Of a DNA stretch of 64,000 nucleotides, positions 42,593-55,400 are shown piece by piece. The stretch's first letter is position 1; every line of letters starts with the position of its first letter. Location: NCBI RefSeq assembly GCF_027596085.1, contig NC_072467.1, positions 4,161,861 to 4,225,860 of the forward strand, in the 5' to 3' direction. Under the pieces are notes generated by a model. That model saw only the letters and a list, made by a program, of their open reading frames with translations. It was not told the origin of the DNA and did not search any database. The translations under genes and the position numbers were made by a program. Source of the DNA: Anoplopoma fimbria. Lineage: Eukaryota; Chordata; Actinopteri; Perciformes; Anoplopomatidae.

Positions 42593-45500
42593 TATTTTGT
42601 CCCTAGAAATATGAAACTAATGCACTTCATATGAAACTGGACAGACGTCATGTGCATGGCAGAGAACCTGCCTGTAATCTAGGCACTCTATCTACATTAT
42701 AGCTGTACTTAATGCATGAACTAGCTACATGACGTTAATTATGACAGTTTTTTAAAATGTGTTAAACGCAAAACCACACTGCCAGCAGCAAAGAGAGAAA
42801 CTAGGAGTTCCATTACATATAAAAAAAACTATACATTTTGATTCGTTGCTGAAAAATCACTGCAAACATATTGAATTGTTTACTTCTTTCATCGTGCAAT
42901 ACATTTTATTTATCGAATCTCTGATCCAATATGTGAGTTATATCAAAACAGTCTGAGTAGAGATTTACAGCCATAATAAATATTCAAAAACACTGACTTG
43001 AGGCAGGCCGGGGAAACAGTCTTGTCCTAATATTTTATACATACAGCGGAAGAACAGAAGAGTTCTCCATTTTTAATGACCTAAGGGGGGTTTACTTCCA
43101 AACCTTGAGTGGGTATAGTAAAAACAAAGTTTTACATTTCATGACTATTTATTATGTTGACTTGAGTTGATTTAGAGTTTTGTATATTCTAAGAAATACC
43201 AGAGGAGAAAAGACAAACTAAAAAACAGAGATTCTGTAAGTGATGCTTTGAGCTATTCCTGCTTTTGTTCAGAGTAACAAACCATGAAGCCTATCTAGCA
43301 TCTCTTACGAGACATTAAATTAGTAAATGCCAGTTTTGAACGAATTGTGTTATGCAATACAAGTTCACAGAAGTTTAAACTACAGTGAGACAGTTTTGAG
43401 AAAAAAGATAGTTCGATGATGAATTTGCCAAGGAGATCCATCAGATTTTTCTTTTGCTTACGTGGTGTTTTTCTGTGTGTATTTCTTGGTTAATGCAGGC
43501 TGCTGTGGTGTGTGCAAAAGTAAACAGGGTTTGCAAATCAATACCTAAAAAAAAAACCTAATATGTTGTTATGTTAGGCACAAAGCCTCTTCCCTGGGGA
43601 ACCTAAAGAGCAATAGAGGACCATTCAGTGTGCCATGTCATCACCCTCAGCTATTGAGCTGAACCTACAAGTCAATACAGGACATGGTTTCCATTGTGTT
43701 TCAAGGGTTCCCAAAAGAATAAAGAAGAGTGTGCAAACAATCCACTTTCAGATGATTGCTGTGCCTTTATGTTCCAGTAAATTCAGAAATTTTTTAGAAA
43801 ACAGCAATCCTCAATGAACAGTGTGTAGCCTTTCGGCATCAAAACTTGATAGCAATGGATGATACATTTAACAGGACAAAAATATACCACAGGGAAAAAT
43901 GAGATGGCTATGGATAAGTACCTCTTCTTACCACGACATTTTTTTCTACTGTAGTTAATGTGACAAAGAGACAAAGACAGGAATTTAATTGTAAGCAATA
44001 GATTGTACACTAAATATTATTCAAATGTTGATAGATTACATTTATATTAAGCATCATACAGGGAAATTGTGAATGTAGACTTTGTAACACACCCCAAACA
44101 TCTAATCACATTTGTGTGTATTTCGTTTATGGATATTGATGAGATTAGTTTGGAGGACTCTGTGTACCTGTTTAGATGTTACAATAACACTGAGGTACTC
44201 AGCTGTTTGTTGGCTAAATGACTAATTCATCATTCAACTCTGCAGCAAAACAAACAGCTGTTAACATCATCTTGCTCCTCTGTTCGCACGTTGTTTGACC
44301 TTCACTGGCGCAGCTGCTCTCGTCTCAACTTCTTCTCAAGGTCAATTAGAAAACGAGTACAGCAAATTAGCAATGTGCTGATGTGAAGCACAGTGACAAA
44401 GGGTTGATAATTTGCAACTCAAAATCAAGTCAATGGCTGAGTGAAAATACAGTATAACACAAGTACAGAGGCAAGTACACAGGCCCACAGATAAAACATC
44501 ATATTAATTAGAAGATTGAAAACTACCCTTGAAGAGGCCTTTATCCCAGATATTTGGAGTCATTAAACTGGACACTCACAAGTTTCGGTTGCTAAACACT
44601 TGTGAGTCAAGAAGGACCACATCTCCTGAACTCCAGTTTTAGAGATTTAAGTCTAACAACAATTTCGATTTTGAAAAAAAAAAATACTAACACAGGACAG
44701 GATTGAGATGCAGGCATACCGTACTTTGCACTGAATCCAGTGAAACTAGATCCCTAGAATTAATAGTAAAACAGTCACTGAGAAAGCAATTCCCTTTGGG
44801 TCTCCTTTTATGCCTCTAGCAATTTATTTTCATCTCCAGTGAGAATGAAAATTATCCCACTAATAGATTTTATGCTTAGGTTGAACATTTTGCTGAAACT
44901 GTAGCTGAGCTTTTGAAATAAGGATGAAACCACAGTAATAGCCCAAAGAGCAAAAAAAGGCCAGCTCGGATTTTGCAATTGCTCTGTTGTGAACAGAAAC
45001 AGAAATTTTAACATCATGCTGCCACACCGTTAAGTCCCGAACCAGTTTGACATTAAATTGCAGGTGCATGTTCTACATAAGTACCTTGACAGAATAATGA
45101 TAAATCAATAATTTGATAGACGAAGTTGTCTCGTTTGACAGGTCATTTAGTCATTTTTCTACTGTCACTGATGCCATTAAAACAGGCATCTATTTACTGT
45201 AACCTTAAAAAGGGAGGAAAATGTAGTGCTCCTTTTAGTCTTATTAAGTCTAAATGATTTTACTATAAAACTTAGAGAAGTCAGTACAAACTCACCTTAC
45301 CAAAAAACTGTCACAGCAAAACAGTGTTTTAACTGAGTGAAATCCTAAAACCAGGGTTGGCAGTAGGGCACATAAACACTCCAAAGACAAGGTCAGCAGG
45401 GTTCAGTTTATGTGGGTGTCAATCTGTATAAATACAAAATTTACGTAGTGGAAATAACTCTTGAAATAATCTTGATGGTGCTTTCCCTAATAAATTGTTA

Positions 45501-47671
45501 CATTTTAGAGGCCTTCTTGCGTCTTTTCCAGACTGTACAAAGATTCGGTGAGCTGTTGATTGGCTCTTTCTTTCCCTCTCCTACTGTCTTTGGCTATTTA
45601 CCCTCCCCCTCTCCGCCTCTCGTAGCCTTGGGCTAAAGTGTGAGTATTGTGGCGATTTAGAGACATGCATAAAACTCTGCGCCCACAAACCTAGACAGAC
45701 ACAGAAAGACAGAGACAGTGGCAGAACGAGGGAGTGCTTGTGTAAGTAAGAAATTGAAAAAAGTTTTTTAGAACCTGTGGTGCCCATATATTATCACAGA
45801 TTCCTTAATAACCAGCAACAAAGCCTAATCTCCATTTCATTTCGACATGTCAATCTGCTCAACCAAAGAGCACCCATCATTGTCACCCGCTGAATTGGGA
45901 AGGAAAAATCAATTTCCTGAATGCTACCTTCATGACTCTGTGAACCCATTGAGGAGAGCTCTTGCCAGATTTCAATGCAGTCTCTCACTTCCCCCAGTGG
46001 GAGACATCATAGAGAGGGTTGGGGATGTGGGGGAAGGGGGGACATGTGTGTGGCTTATGCTGCTGTAAATGAGAGAGGTTGATTACTTGTCATAGACAAG
46101 AGGAAGGAGTCATATCGAGGAGTATAGAAATAGAAAAGGAAGGACATGCTGAGAGCGTGGTGAAGGGAGCAGAGAAGTCGTGGAGGTAGAGACGGGAGCG
46201 TGGGACGAACTAAGGGAGAGGGACGAGAAGGGACAGGACTGAAGAGGGGGAGACAAGGAGGACTTTTAGTGGGAGCCAGTAGTCAGTCTAAAAAGAGTGC
46301 CTAGATGATATACATCTAAAAGCAATCCAAATAATGTGTGAGTGAGTGTATACAAGATTGTCTGGGTTTAAAAGTTTCTACTGAGGCCAGTCTTCATGGT
46401 ATTTTGCCCTGTTTTGAGTTTTTGTGCCACAGTCAGCACAAATGTCACTCGAGTCAAGTTATTCAGCGCGTTTGCCTTCTTCCAAACATTTGTGTGCTTG
46501 TGTGCGTGTCTCCTCCTTTCATGTGTGTGCTGCCTATCACAGTAGCATCTCTCACCACACACTTGCAGCAGAGCAAAAAAATGAGCACGGGGACATGCAG
46601 AGCAGCTATCTCTGCTGACAGGCCGTGTGTGTGAGTGACATGATAAGGGTTTTCTCAGGTGGCACTCTAAATATAGGTTACACACATTATATACTGAGAG
46701 GAGGATGATAGGAGAGGAAAAATTGAAAATGAAATCAGGGGGCAACATATCTAGAGGAAAAAGAGAGTTGAGTGTGAGGGGATTTGGAGAAGGAAGGCAG
46801 GAACACAGCAATGAACATCAAATATAGCTCCTATTTTTCTTTTTTCTGGGTACTATACAGAACAAATCTCATGCAATATGGTGTACATAATGTCAATATC
46901 CATAAAAATGTTAATAATGATTTTAAGAAGGTAGTTATAGATGGTATGGTACCATTATGGTATTTGTTAGATGGAGCATTGAAATATCTAGCAACAAATG
47001 CTTTTCTTGATTAGAAATAGATTACTTTATTTCATTTTGCAACATAACTATTTCAATATTCAGTTATTTTAGTCATATGAGGGCAAATTACTTAATATCT
47101 GCTTTTTGTAGACTTTGTAATTATTGTGTCCACAATGCATGAGAGTTAGCAAATAAGAAAAAAAGAAAAACATTAGTCTTGTAGGAAGAGATAAATAAGT
47201 GCTGCCTCACTCAATGACAAAAGCATAGCGATGTTACAATCTTCCCTGACAGAACAAACTGTGAAAACAGTGTTGGGAGTGTGTGTGTGTTTGTTCGGGA
47301 GACAGCCTGCAGTCAGGTCAGAGTTGTATGTTTTGTGTTGGTGCTATAGTAGGCAGACAGGACACACATGTCCTATCCTCCGCCAACACTCATTAACACT
47401 GCGTGGCCCTTTGGACGGCAGTGTTTAGCATTCTATAATGAGTTTCCCTCCGGAGCAGCGGGCTTGAATGTCACTCACAGTCAACTGCAGTTTGGGTTGG
47501 GAGGTGGTGATGTGTGTGGGTGGAGCAGTGGGCACCATGTTTGTGTCGGCTTTCTGATGACTGACGACAAAGTCAACAGACACTAGACGCTTCTTATGAA
47601 AACGAGTGAGGGCAAACAGAACAGTAGATGGCAGGAAAAGAGGATTTATAGAGTATTATGGCTATGTGTTT
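42593..47671. other. Non-coding, no gene seen
   Basis: Mostly AT-rich. It contains a 10-bp inverted repeat (ACTCACAAGT at 44574-44583 with its complement at 44598-44607) and the purine-rich tract at 46.1 kb. The minus-strand frame at 46368-46811 (147 residues) has no domain I recognise. Confidence 0.55.
46085..46272 (+). repeat. Purine-rich asymmetric tract
   Basis: About 190 bases in which A and G dominate the plus strand. It includes GGGAGAGGGACGAGAAGGGA and AAGAGGGGGAGACAAGGAGG. It is not a simple tandem repeat and has no significant open frame. Confidence 0.7.
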
Positions 47672-47707
47672 GGGGACATGTTCTCAGACAGCTGAGAACA
47701 TGTCCCC
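47672..47707. repeat. Perfect 16-bp hairpin with 4-base loop
   Basis: GGGGACATGTTCTCAG (47672-47687), loop ACAG, then its exact reverse complement (47692-47707). Each arm holds a sequence fitting RRRCWWGYYY: GGACATGTTC at 47674-47683 and GAACATGTCC at 47696-47705, with a 12-base spacer. Confidence 0.85.
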
Positions 47708-48262
47708 GGCAGAATAAATGCCAGAGACACTGTGTGTTTTTGTGGGAATGGCCTTTTAGGCTAGACAGAGTCTATTATCCAATTAAAAGCCATATCACCC
47801 ACTGGCTTTAAAAAAAATCCCAAAATTGGATCCAAGTTTGCAGGCCACATATCGCACAATGAGAGGGAGGCTCATTTTTATTGTAAGTTGATGAGTTTGT
47901 GCAACACAACAGCATGTCTTGATATTTGTTAGCGATGCTGGTGTCAACAAATGGGGTATAAAACCTCAAAAATCTTTGAACGACAATTTGTGTACTTCTA
48001 TAGACTAATTAAAAATAGATTTGAGAAAAGGACTTGGACTTTGTTTTTATAGCATAATTGTTGCAATTTTCTCTTCAGCAAGGCTCAGGCTACAGGAGTT
48101 GTGAGACGATGTATTCCCCTATCAACCTTCCCATAAATCTGAGGAGAAATCTGGTCCGGTACCTTGTTCTGTAAGATGTTCAAACCTGGTACCGTGAGGG
48201 GTTTACAGTTTCAGTCTTATATGAATATTTCATCCTTAAAATGACCATTTGTTCATGTGGAC

Positions 48263-48412
48263 GGAAAACGGAGTAAATCCTCGTTGAATTAAAGTAAATA
48301 GAGGATATGTTTCCAAACTCTCTCATAACCCAAATGTTTTGATTTAGTTTTGCTGTTGTTAAACCAGGTCTCCATTTACTTCAATTGATCAAGGATTTAC
48401 TCTGTTTTTCTG
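48263..48412. mobile_element. MITE-like imperfect inverted repeat
   Basis: The arm at 48263-48304 and the inverse of 48370-48411 agree at roughly 80% with one small gap. The shared core is GAGTAAATCCT and AAGTAAAT. About 65 bases lie between the arms. Size and layout fit a small fold-back or MITE relic. No target-site duplication was identified. Confidence 0.55.
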
Positions 48413-50666
48413 ATTCTCTGCTAACATGGAGAAAATCTAAGTTTTCTTCAAGAATTCAAGGTAACAAGAGGTGAATAATTCATATACAAATGGTTATTTG
48501 GATTTCTTACTGACCTTTTTCCTCGCTCAAAGTGCTAAAGAATTGTTTCAGTAACTATCATGAATGTTATTTTGGAAGAGTGATATAATGCGCAAGATTG
48601 GACAACGCTCATCATTTTGGAAAGCAAAGGCAAATAACCTATTGTTTCATGTCAAGTACGTGGAGTTGATGAACATACGGCAGTGAAGAATCAGTTATAA
48701 AGAGAAAATGCGTGGCTAGATTACATAAAAACATGTGATGGCGGTATGGTTAGCTCTTATGTCCACACCTACATGCCTTAGAATGACACCGTTAAAGATG
48801 CACTGTTTTCCAGTGTCCATTTCATGTTGTCTTTACTTTAGACTTTACTTAAAAAACAAATGTCCTCATTTTAACCTCCATGTAATTTAGCGCTCTCAAG
48901 ATGGAAAGATTAACGTGAAAGTGAGATAAAATAAATACTTTTATTACTGTGTGTGCACATTTCTTTGTTTTTGATCCGATTCACTGTATTGATCACACGT
49001 GCTTTATGTACTATATGTAAGACTTTGTGTCATTTATACAAGCTTGTGTCTATGTTCTACCTTCATAAAGTGTGGTCAAGAGTGTGTATCTGTATTGTCG
49101 TTAGTAAATGTGGTCAAGCGTGGATTAATTAGCAGTAATGTAATTCACACTGTCACATCTCATTACATTCAGAGTGCACGATCCCCACCCCACTCTCTGT
49201 ATCCTTCTCTCCTCTTTTTTCTCCCTCTCACCTTTCTTTTCGCTCTTAAGGTCCTTTTATTTCACCCCCATCTATCTCTACACACTTTCTCACCACATAA
49301 AAAATAAAAAAAAACACGTCCCTCCCCTTGTTGTCTCCGCCCCTCCCTGCCTCCTTCATACGTTTCCTTTCTCATGATCTTGGTTTTCTTGTACACTGTT
49401 ACTCTCTCTCACCCTCAAGTCACCTTTCATCACATCAGATTTTCTGTCTCTCAGCATATCGAGCATCATTGTACCTTTCCCATGGTGGACATTCTCAACT
49501 CTCTTGTTTGTACCTCAGGGGTCTGGTCACACAGCTAAAATAATTCATTTTTAGCATAATTCCATTTTAATGGCCTCCATCAGTGGATTCACTTGTAAAG
49601 CTAAAGTAGATCTGCTTTGGCCAATTGCAAACTGTCCTAACAATGCTGACAACCACAAGTCCTAAGTCCTAATGCAAACATATATCTCATTAGCTGTGTT
49701 GTGCCAACCGATTTTATATAACCCTGCTTTGCTGAAGTACAAACTTCTCCACAATGGTTTGGCATGGCTTGCACACAGTCATGAGAAATGAGACAAATAG
49801 AGAGCCGCCGTAAAACAGGAATCTGTTAGAAAAAGAATTAAACCAAATTCAAAATTAAATTGGAAATTTGAATGACGCAAACTTTTTAAAAAATCCCTTG
49901 GAAATAAGGATGCACCAATCTTTCAGACTTTTACATGGTCCTGATACAAATCTTCAAATTTAACAGGAATTCCATTAAACAGTTAAAGTGTAAACCTTTT
50001 TAATGCAGCAACAAATTTGTCAAAACTTAAACAGGAATTAAAATTACAGTATATAATGTTTAGTACATATAGAACTGAACTGAACTAAACTGGATAGATC
50101 CGTCTGATCTTCACAGACGCCCGTTCCAGCTATCGCCCAAATATTGCTATCAGTGCATCCTTACTTGAAACATTGCTGTGCTCAGTATGTCATGCAGCCA
50201 ATTCCATTTTCAAAACATTTTTTTTTAAATGTGTTTCATTTACTCAGAAAGACAGATGAAAGACACCCTCAATAAGACATTCTATTGAGTTACAGACACT
50301 ACTTTGAAGTTAGCTGGTGGTTAGCAAAGCAGCTAGCTGCCGTGTTATTTCGTCTGGCCAGCACCAGCATGTTCCTGGCCAGTTGGCATGTTATTCTATA
50401 CCTTGCCAGCTACAATATCTTGCCAAAATAAACCACAAGTAATCAGCTTCCAGCACTATCTATTCCATGAGGACATGCAAATACATTATTTTTGTAACTT
50501 TTAGTTGCGACTACACACTAAGGCCGATTAAAACCGTGTTCCTTCTGCTTTTGGCTTTGCTTTTACCATTTTACAGCCTTGGTCTTTCTACCACTTCTCT
50601 CTATCATTCTCACTATTTCTAGCACACAGTTACTCATCCTATACACATGATCTGATAGAGCATCTC

Positions 50667-50747
<81 letters not shown>

Positions 50748-52075
50748 GAAAGGCATGTCAAGGTTGAGTGAGGGCAATCTGTTTCTATTCATCGGAGAAA
50801 AATTACTGGCCCATAATGGATGCAAAATAGATGGATAATGTGATATTATGTAATGAATTCATATATCAAGTGCAGACAACGAACGATGAGCAGAGAGTGC
50901 GGCATGTTTTCCTTCTGGATTAAATATATATGCAGCCTTTGTTCTGGAACTTGGCTTCATCTCTACATGTTGTCTGCTCTGATCCGATCAAAATGCTGCA
51001 TAGTATTCAGGGGAACGGCCCATGAGAAAAGTCAAATGAGAGTGATACACGGAGAAACATCTCCCTTTGTGCCTCTTGTCTCTTAATATTGTATAATGAG
51101 ACATAGAGAGGATCCCCCTCTACCAGCCTCATGCATTATTTCACCTTCATTAGGACACGAGTTGGAGCGCTGTATTGGGCCCAAGATAGGTATCAGAGGG
51201 AACAGGGATAAATTAGTGGATGGGAAAGAGAGATATTGAGGATGGCACAAATTAGGAATGACATACTGTGCATCTTCTTGTCAATGTTTCATCAGATTTG
51301 AGAACAAAAGGAAGTCACTCAAATGAATGGTGCATTCAAAAGACAAACAATAGCGTTCAAAATGTTCCACTAGACTGATCGATGGTCTGCCAAACATCTG
51401 TCACTACTCTTTTATGGCACAGCATTGCTGTGTGTGTTTGTCCTTTCTGATGGCTAAGGTAGACTGAGGACATGTGCGTAAGAGGCACTGTAAAGGTAAG
51501 TCCAACAATGAGTCATGATTGATTCTGTCCCCTGCCAGTTGGAGGAAGAGACAAACACATTCCCCACAGGACCTAGTGAGACAGATTGTGTACCCAGAAT
51601 GCCATTGTTACTGAAAAGCACATTTTCCCTGACAAGGCAGCGCTATTTCTCCTCCTCCTCTCCTCCTTTCTCACAATGACAAATACTCTTAGCCTGATAG
51701 ATGGTATTGTTACCAATCACACATATCTCTTTCTCTTTGTTTCTCTTCATCCCATACCAAACAAACAAAAACAACCATACAGTAAGCAAGAGAGTGTTAA
51801 CAGTGAATCCACATATCTCCAATAATGTTGATTAAAGTCGGCAGGGAAGAAATTTAAACCCAGCTGGATGGATCCTGAATCGCCCACAGAAGCTTTGTAT
51901 TAAAATTAGGAGAGATATAGTCCTATTTATGAAACAGGGGAGGATGCAAAACTAATGGCAGTTTTCACACAAGGGAAATAGAAGAACATAGTATCAAATG
52001 GAGATCACTCTTTGTTAGTGTATGGTCTCTACTCCTGGAAAATGCAACTCTTTCAAGGATGTTTCATTGAGTTGC
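48413..52075. other. Non-coding, no gene seen
   Basis: Includes a pyrimidine-rich stretch at 49185-49420 and the compound TG/AG tract at 50.7 kb. No gene recognised. Confidence 0.55.
50667..50744 (+). repeat. Compound (TG)n(AG)n microsatellite
   Basis: Ten TG units pass directly into about 29 AG units. This is a compound tract with a strong purine bias in its second half. Confidence 0.96.
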
Positions 52076-52089
52076 AATTAAAAATACAT

Positions 52090-52444
52090 CCATCCATCCA
52101 TCCATTTTCTGTAACCTGTTTATCCAGTTAAGGGTCGCAGGGGTGCTGCAGCCGATCTCAGCTGTCAATGGGCGAAGGCAGGGTTCACCCTGGACAGTTC
52201 GCCAGTCTGTCGCAGGGCTGACATATAGAGACAGACAACCATTCACACTCACATCCACACCTACGGGCAATTTAGAGTCTTCAATGCACCTAAGCTGCAT
52301 GTCTTTGGACTGTGGGAGGAAGCCGGAGAACCCGGAGAGAACCCACGCTGACACGGGGAGAACATGCAAACTCCACACAGAAGGTTGTCCAGCCCGGGAA
52401 TTGAACCCAGGCCCCTCTTGCTGTGAGGCAACAGTGCAGCCCCC
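52090..52444 (-). mobile_element. 5'-truncated RTE/Expander-like LINE 3' end
   Basis: On the minus strand the element ends in (GATG)n, seen as (CATC)n at 52089-52104 on the plus strand. The body contains the widespread fish segments TGCATGTCTTTGGACTGTGG, GAACATGCAAACTCCACACA and AACCATTCACACTCACATCC. It is flanked by direct copies of AATTAAAAATACAT at 52076-52089 and 52445-52458, a 14-base target-site duplication. That confirms a retrotransposed insertion of about 355 bases with only the 3' end. Open frames inside it are not genes. Confidence 0.85.
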
Positions 52445-52458
52445 AATTAAAAATACAT

Positions 52459-55400
52459 TATATTGAAAATAGATAACTCAATAAAAGCAGGAAAAAGTCA
52501 TTTGAATGTGAGAATTCTGCAAAAGTAGCACATCGATCACATTTACAAAAAAAAAGTGAAGAAAGCAATCTTTAAGGTATTTTGTTCCATAGTCATCGGG
52601 CTGGTTTGGTTAGAACAAAGGCTCTGGGGGCCGACGGAGCCACATTGTCACCATGCAGGACGCTTGCTGTGTTTTCTCATCTGCCAGTCAGCTCCTGTTG
52701 ATTACAGCTGGCTGCCAGGAAGAGGAGAATTTATCAGTGCTGTCAGATCACTATGCAGATCATCTGATCAGGCACAAAAACACACTCACTGACACCAAAT
52801 TTATGCAGAGAATGCACAGAAATGCCATCTATTACAATGCTAGATATGCCTCTTTGGAAAGTTGCTTAACCTTCACAAAGTTGCCTTCTGTCGCCAAATG
52901 GTATGTTGACTGAAGCTTAAACTGCAGCAGAGTAAGTGCAGAGCTATCTTTGTCCTGAAAGCATAAAACTGTGTTTGCAGCAAAGAATCCGTTTGGGATA
53001 TGGTTTATTGAGAGTCAATTTAAATAATTTAACTGATTTGCGTTTAACTGAAGCGTTTGTTTTGTGTGGACAACTTTGAGTGGGAATTCTAAAACCATGT
53101 GAGGTTATTATCTCAAACGCAAAGCTGTGTTCCTGACAAAACAGGAAATCGCTGCAAATCCTCAAGGGTCATTGGTTATCCATGGAGGTCTAGAGCTGTG
53201 TAGAAGTGTGGCAGGGCTCCTGAATGAGAGAGAGAGAGAATTTGACTGACACTGATTACTGGCTGACGAAAATGCTCAGTGTTTGAGCTGGCATTGACAG
53301 CCTGTAGAAAAATACATAAAAAGGCAAAAGGTCAGTCTGTGCTGACTGATAACAGACAAGATCCACATCTACAATAATGTCAACAGCAAATTTTGACCAA
53401 AAACTGTCCTAACAATTTTAATTTAAAGAAACACTTTTTTTCATATGCATAACATTTCTGTAGAGCACAGATTTTATAGGGAGGCGGTTAGGGTGGATGA
53501 TGGGCATAAAAAGTGCAAGACATTGACACCGGTGACTCTCAGTCTGTATCCGATGGTGCGATTAGTTTTTGGCAACAATAGCTGTGGTTAGGTTCAAGGG
53601 GAAATCGTGATTTATTTTAGATGACAATGCTATCATATTGATGTTTAGCTGGTATACTATTTACCATGTTCACCATCTCAGTTTAATGTGTTCGCATGCT
53701 CCCATTCGCTAATAAGCACTCAACACGAATAACAGCTGAGGCTGATGGGGACATTTTATTTGGTTATTAACCAAAGTATTAGATACAATTTTATTTTGAC
53801 CAGATGATGTTGCTGGGTGAACAATCCTGGGGATCTAAGTGCTTACAATTCACTCTCTTGGGACAATGAATTTAATCAGAGCAAACAATCCAATAGTTGA
53901 TATTTAAAAAAAAGAAAAAAAGTCAAGCCCACGGTGGGGTTGAAGGAAAAGAGAGGGGATCATCAAATTCCTTAGATTCATCCACTGGAGACCGCAAATG
54001 TATGTAGAAAATATTAAGGCAATCCATCAAACTGTCAAGATATTTGAGCCTTGAACAAAGTGGCTGACCGACATTCCAATTCCTCGAGCAATTCTGCTAA
54101 ACACATAATGTCAAGGGATTTCTGCACCAACCATTCAATTAATCTATACTATCCATTCAAAAATATTTCGATAACTATGGTCTGTGAATTATCACGTTTC
54201 ACAGGATACAACCTCAAATGTTGTGTAGAGCAGTTCAAAAAACGTAAGAACTGTTGAAAGAATGCTACACATTGTTGATGGGTGCTTTGGAAGTCCCTTC
54301 AATGAAATTATTCTAAATCACGCTTGCATTGTTATTTTGATCAAGCTATACAATTTCACAGTATTTAGTTAGATAAATATCGCTGCAGCGCTCCACTACG
54401 ATCTGAAAGATGATTTTTGTGTTATGTTGGTCGCACACAATAAGGTGTATTATTTATCAGAGGATGCTAACACTCTGCTTCTCCGGACCACCATATCCAT
54501 TATCCTGCCACATTTTCTCCTAACTCCAGCTAAATATGGAATATCATTTTTCTTGTTGAAGAAATGTCATGGGAGCATGCCTTTCCCATTCTCTGCCACT
54601 CCTGGCTTAATTAGAGTTCTGTAATTACTGGGACTGTAATTTCTGGGTTGAGGAGATGGGATGCGTAGTGTCGGTTGCAAAGGAAATCCTCTGAGTTTTC
54701 ATGCAAAGCAACGCTAGATACTTTCTCCCTGATGCAATCATGTAGAAAAGCTCCCAACAGTCTAATCTCTAAGTGAAGATAAATTGAGGTTGGTTTGTCC
54801 CATTATCCGCACTTATTTTACCATCTTTAATCCATTTTAATCAATAAGGATGCTGACATTTATAATAACTCAAAAGTTTGACCCACAGTACGCCTCCTGA
54901 TCATAGTCAGGCCGTTATCTGCCAGAAACACTGGCACTTGGCCTGTATCCAGCCACGCAGCTGGGAACAGGTAGAACTATTTTTGATGCTTTATTTTAAG
55001 TGCCTAGAGAGGAGTAGGCCAACTCAGGGAAGATAAGCCGACTGCGTATTATGCTGTCAGGCTGACAATGATGCAATCTCAAGCAGCGAACTCTCCCTCT
55101 GTTTTTTTTAATTTCCCTCAAGCATCTGTTTCTAAATGGGGGTTTTATCCTTTAAAGCTGAGGCACGTTGTAACCTTCAGCTGTTTTATTCTTTTCTAAG
55201 CGCTAAGCAGGATAGCCAGAGGGAACAAACCGCTGCCAGGACACTGTACACTCTTCAATACGGGTAATTACCGCTACAATCAGCCCATTACTAAGTCTGT
55301 GCTTAATGGGGAGATGGAGGAATCTCAGTGAAAACAACAGATCCACTCAAGTCAAATGTCACCTATTGAAAAAAATAGTACATGCATGTGGATTTACAAA

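Noticed and set aside
51445..51502. Possible snd1 exon ending in a GTAAGT donor
   Set aside because: The short reading TEDMCVRGTVK does not match Snd1, and the acceptor is weak.
52064..52466. Open frames of 61-107 residues
   Set aside because: They lie inside the 3' non-coding end of a truncated LINE bounded by a target-site duplication.
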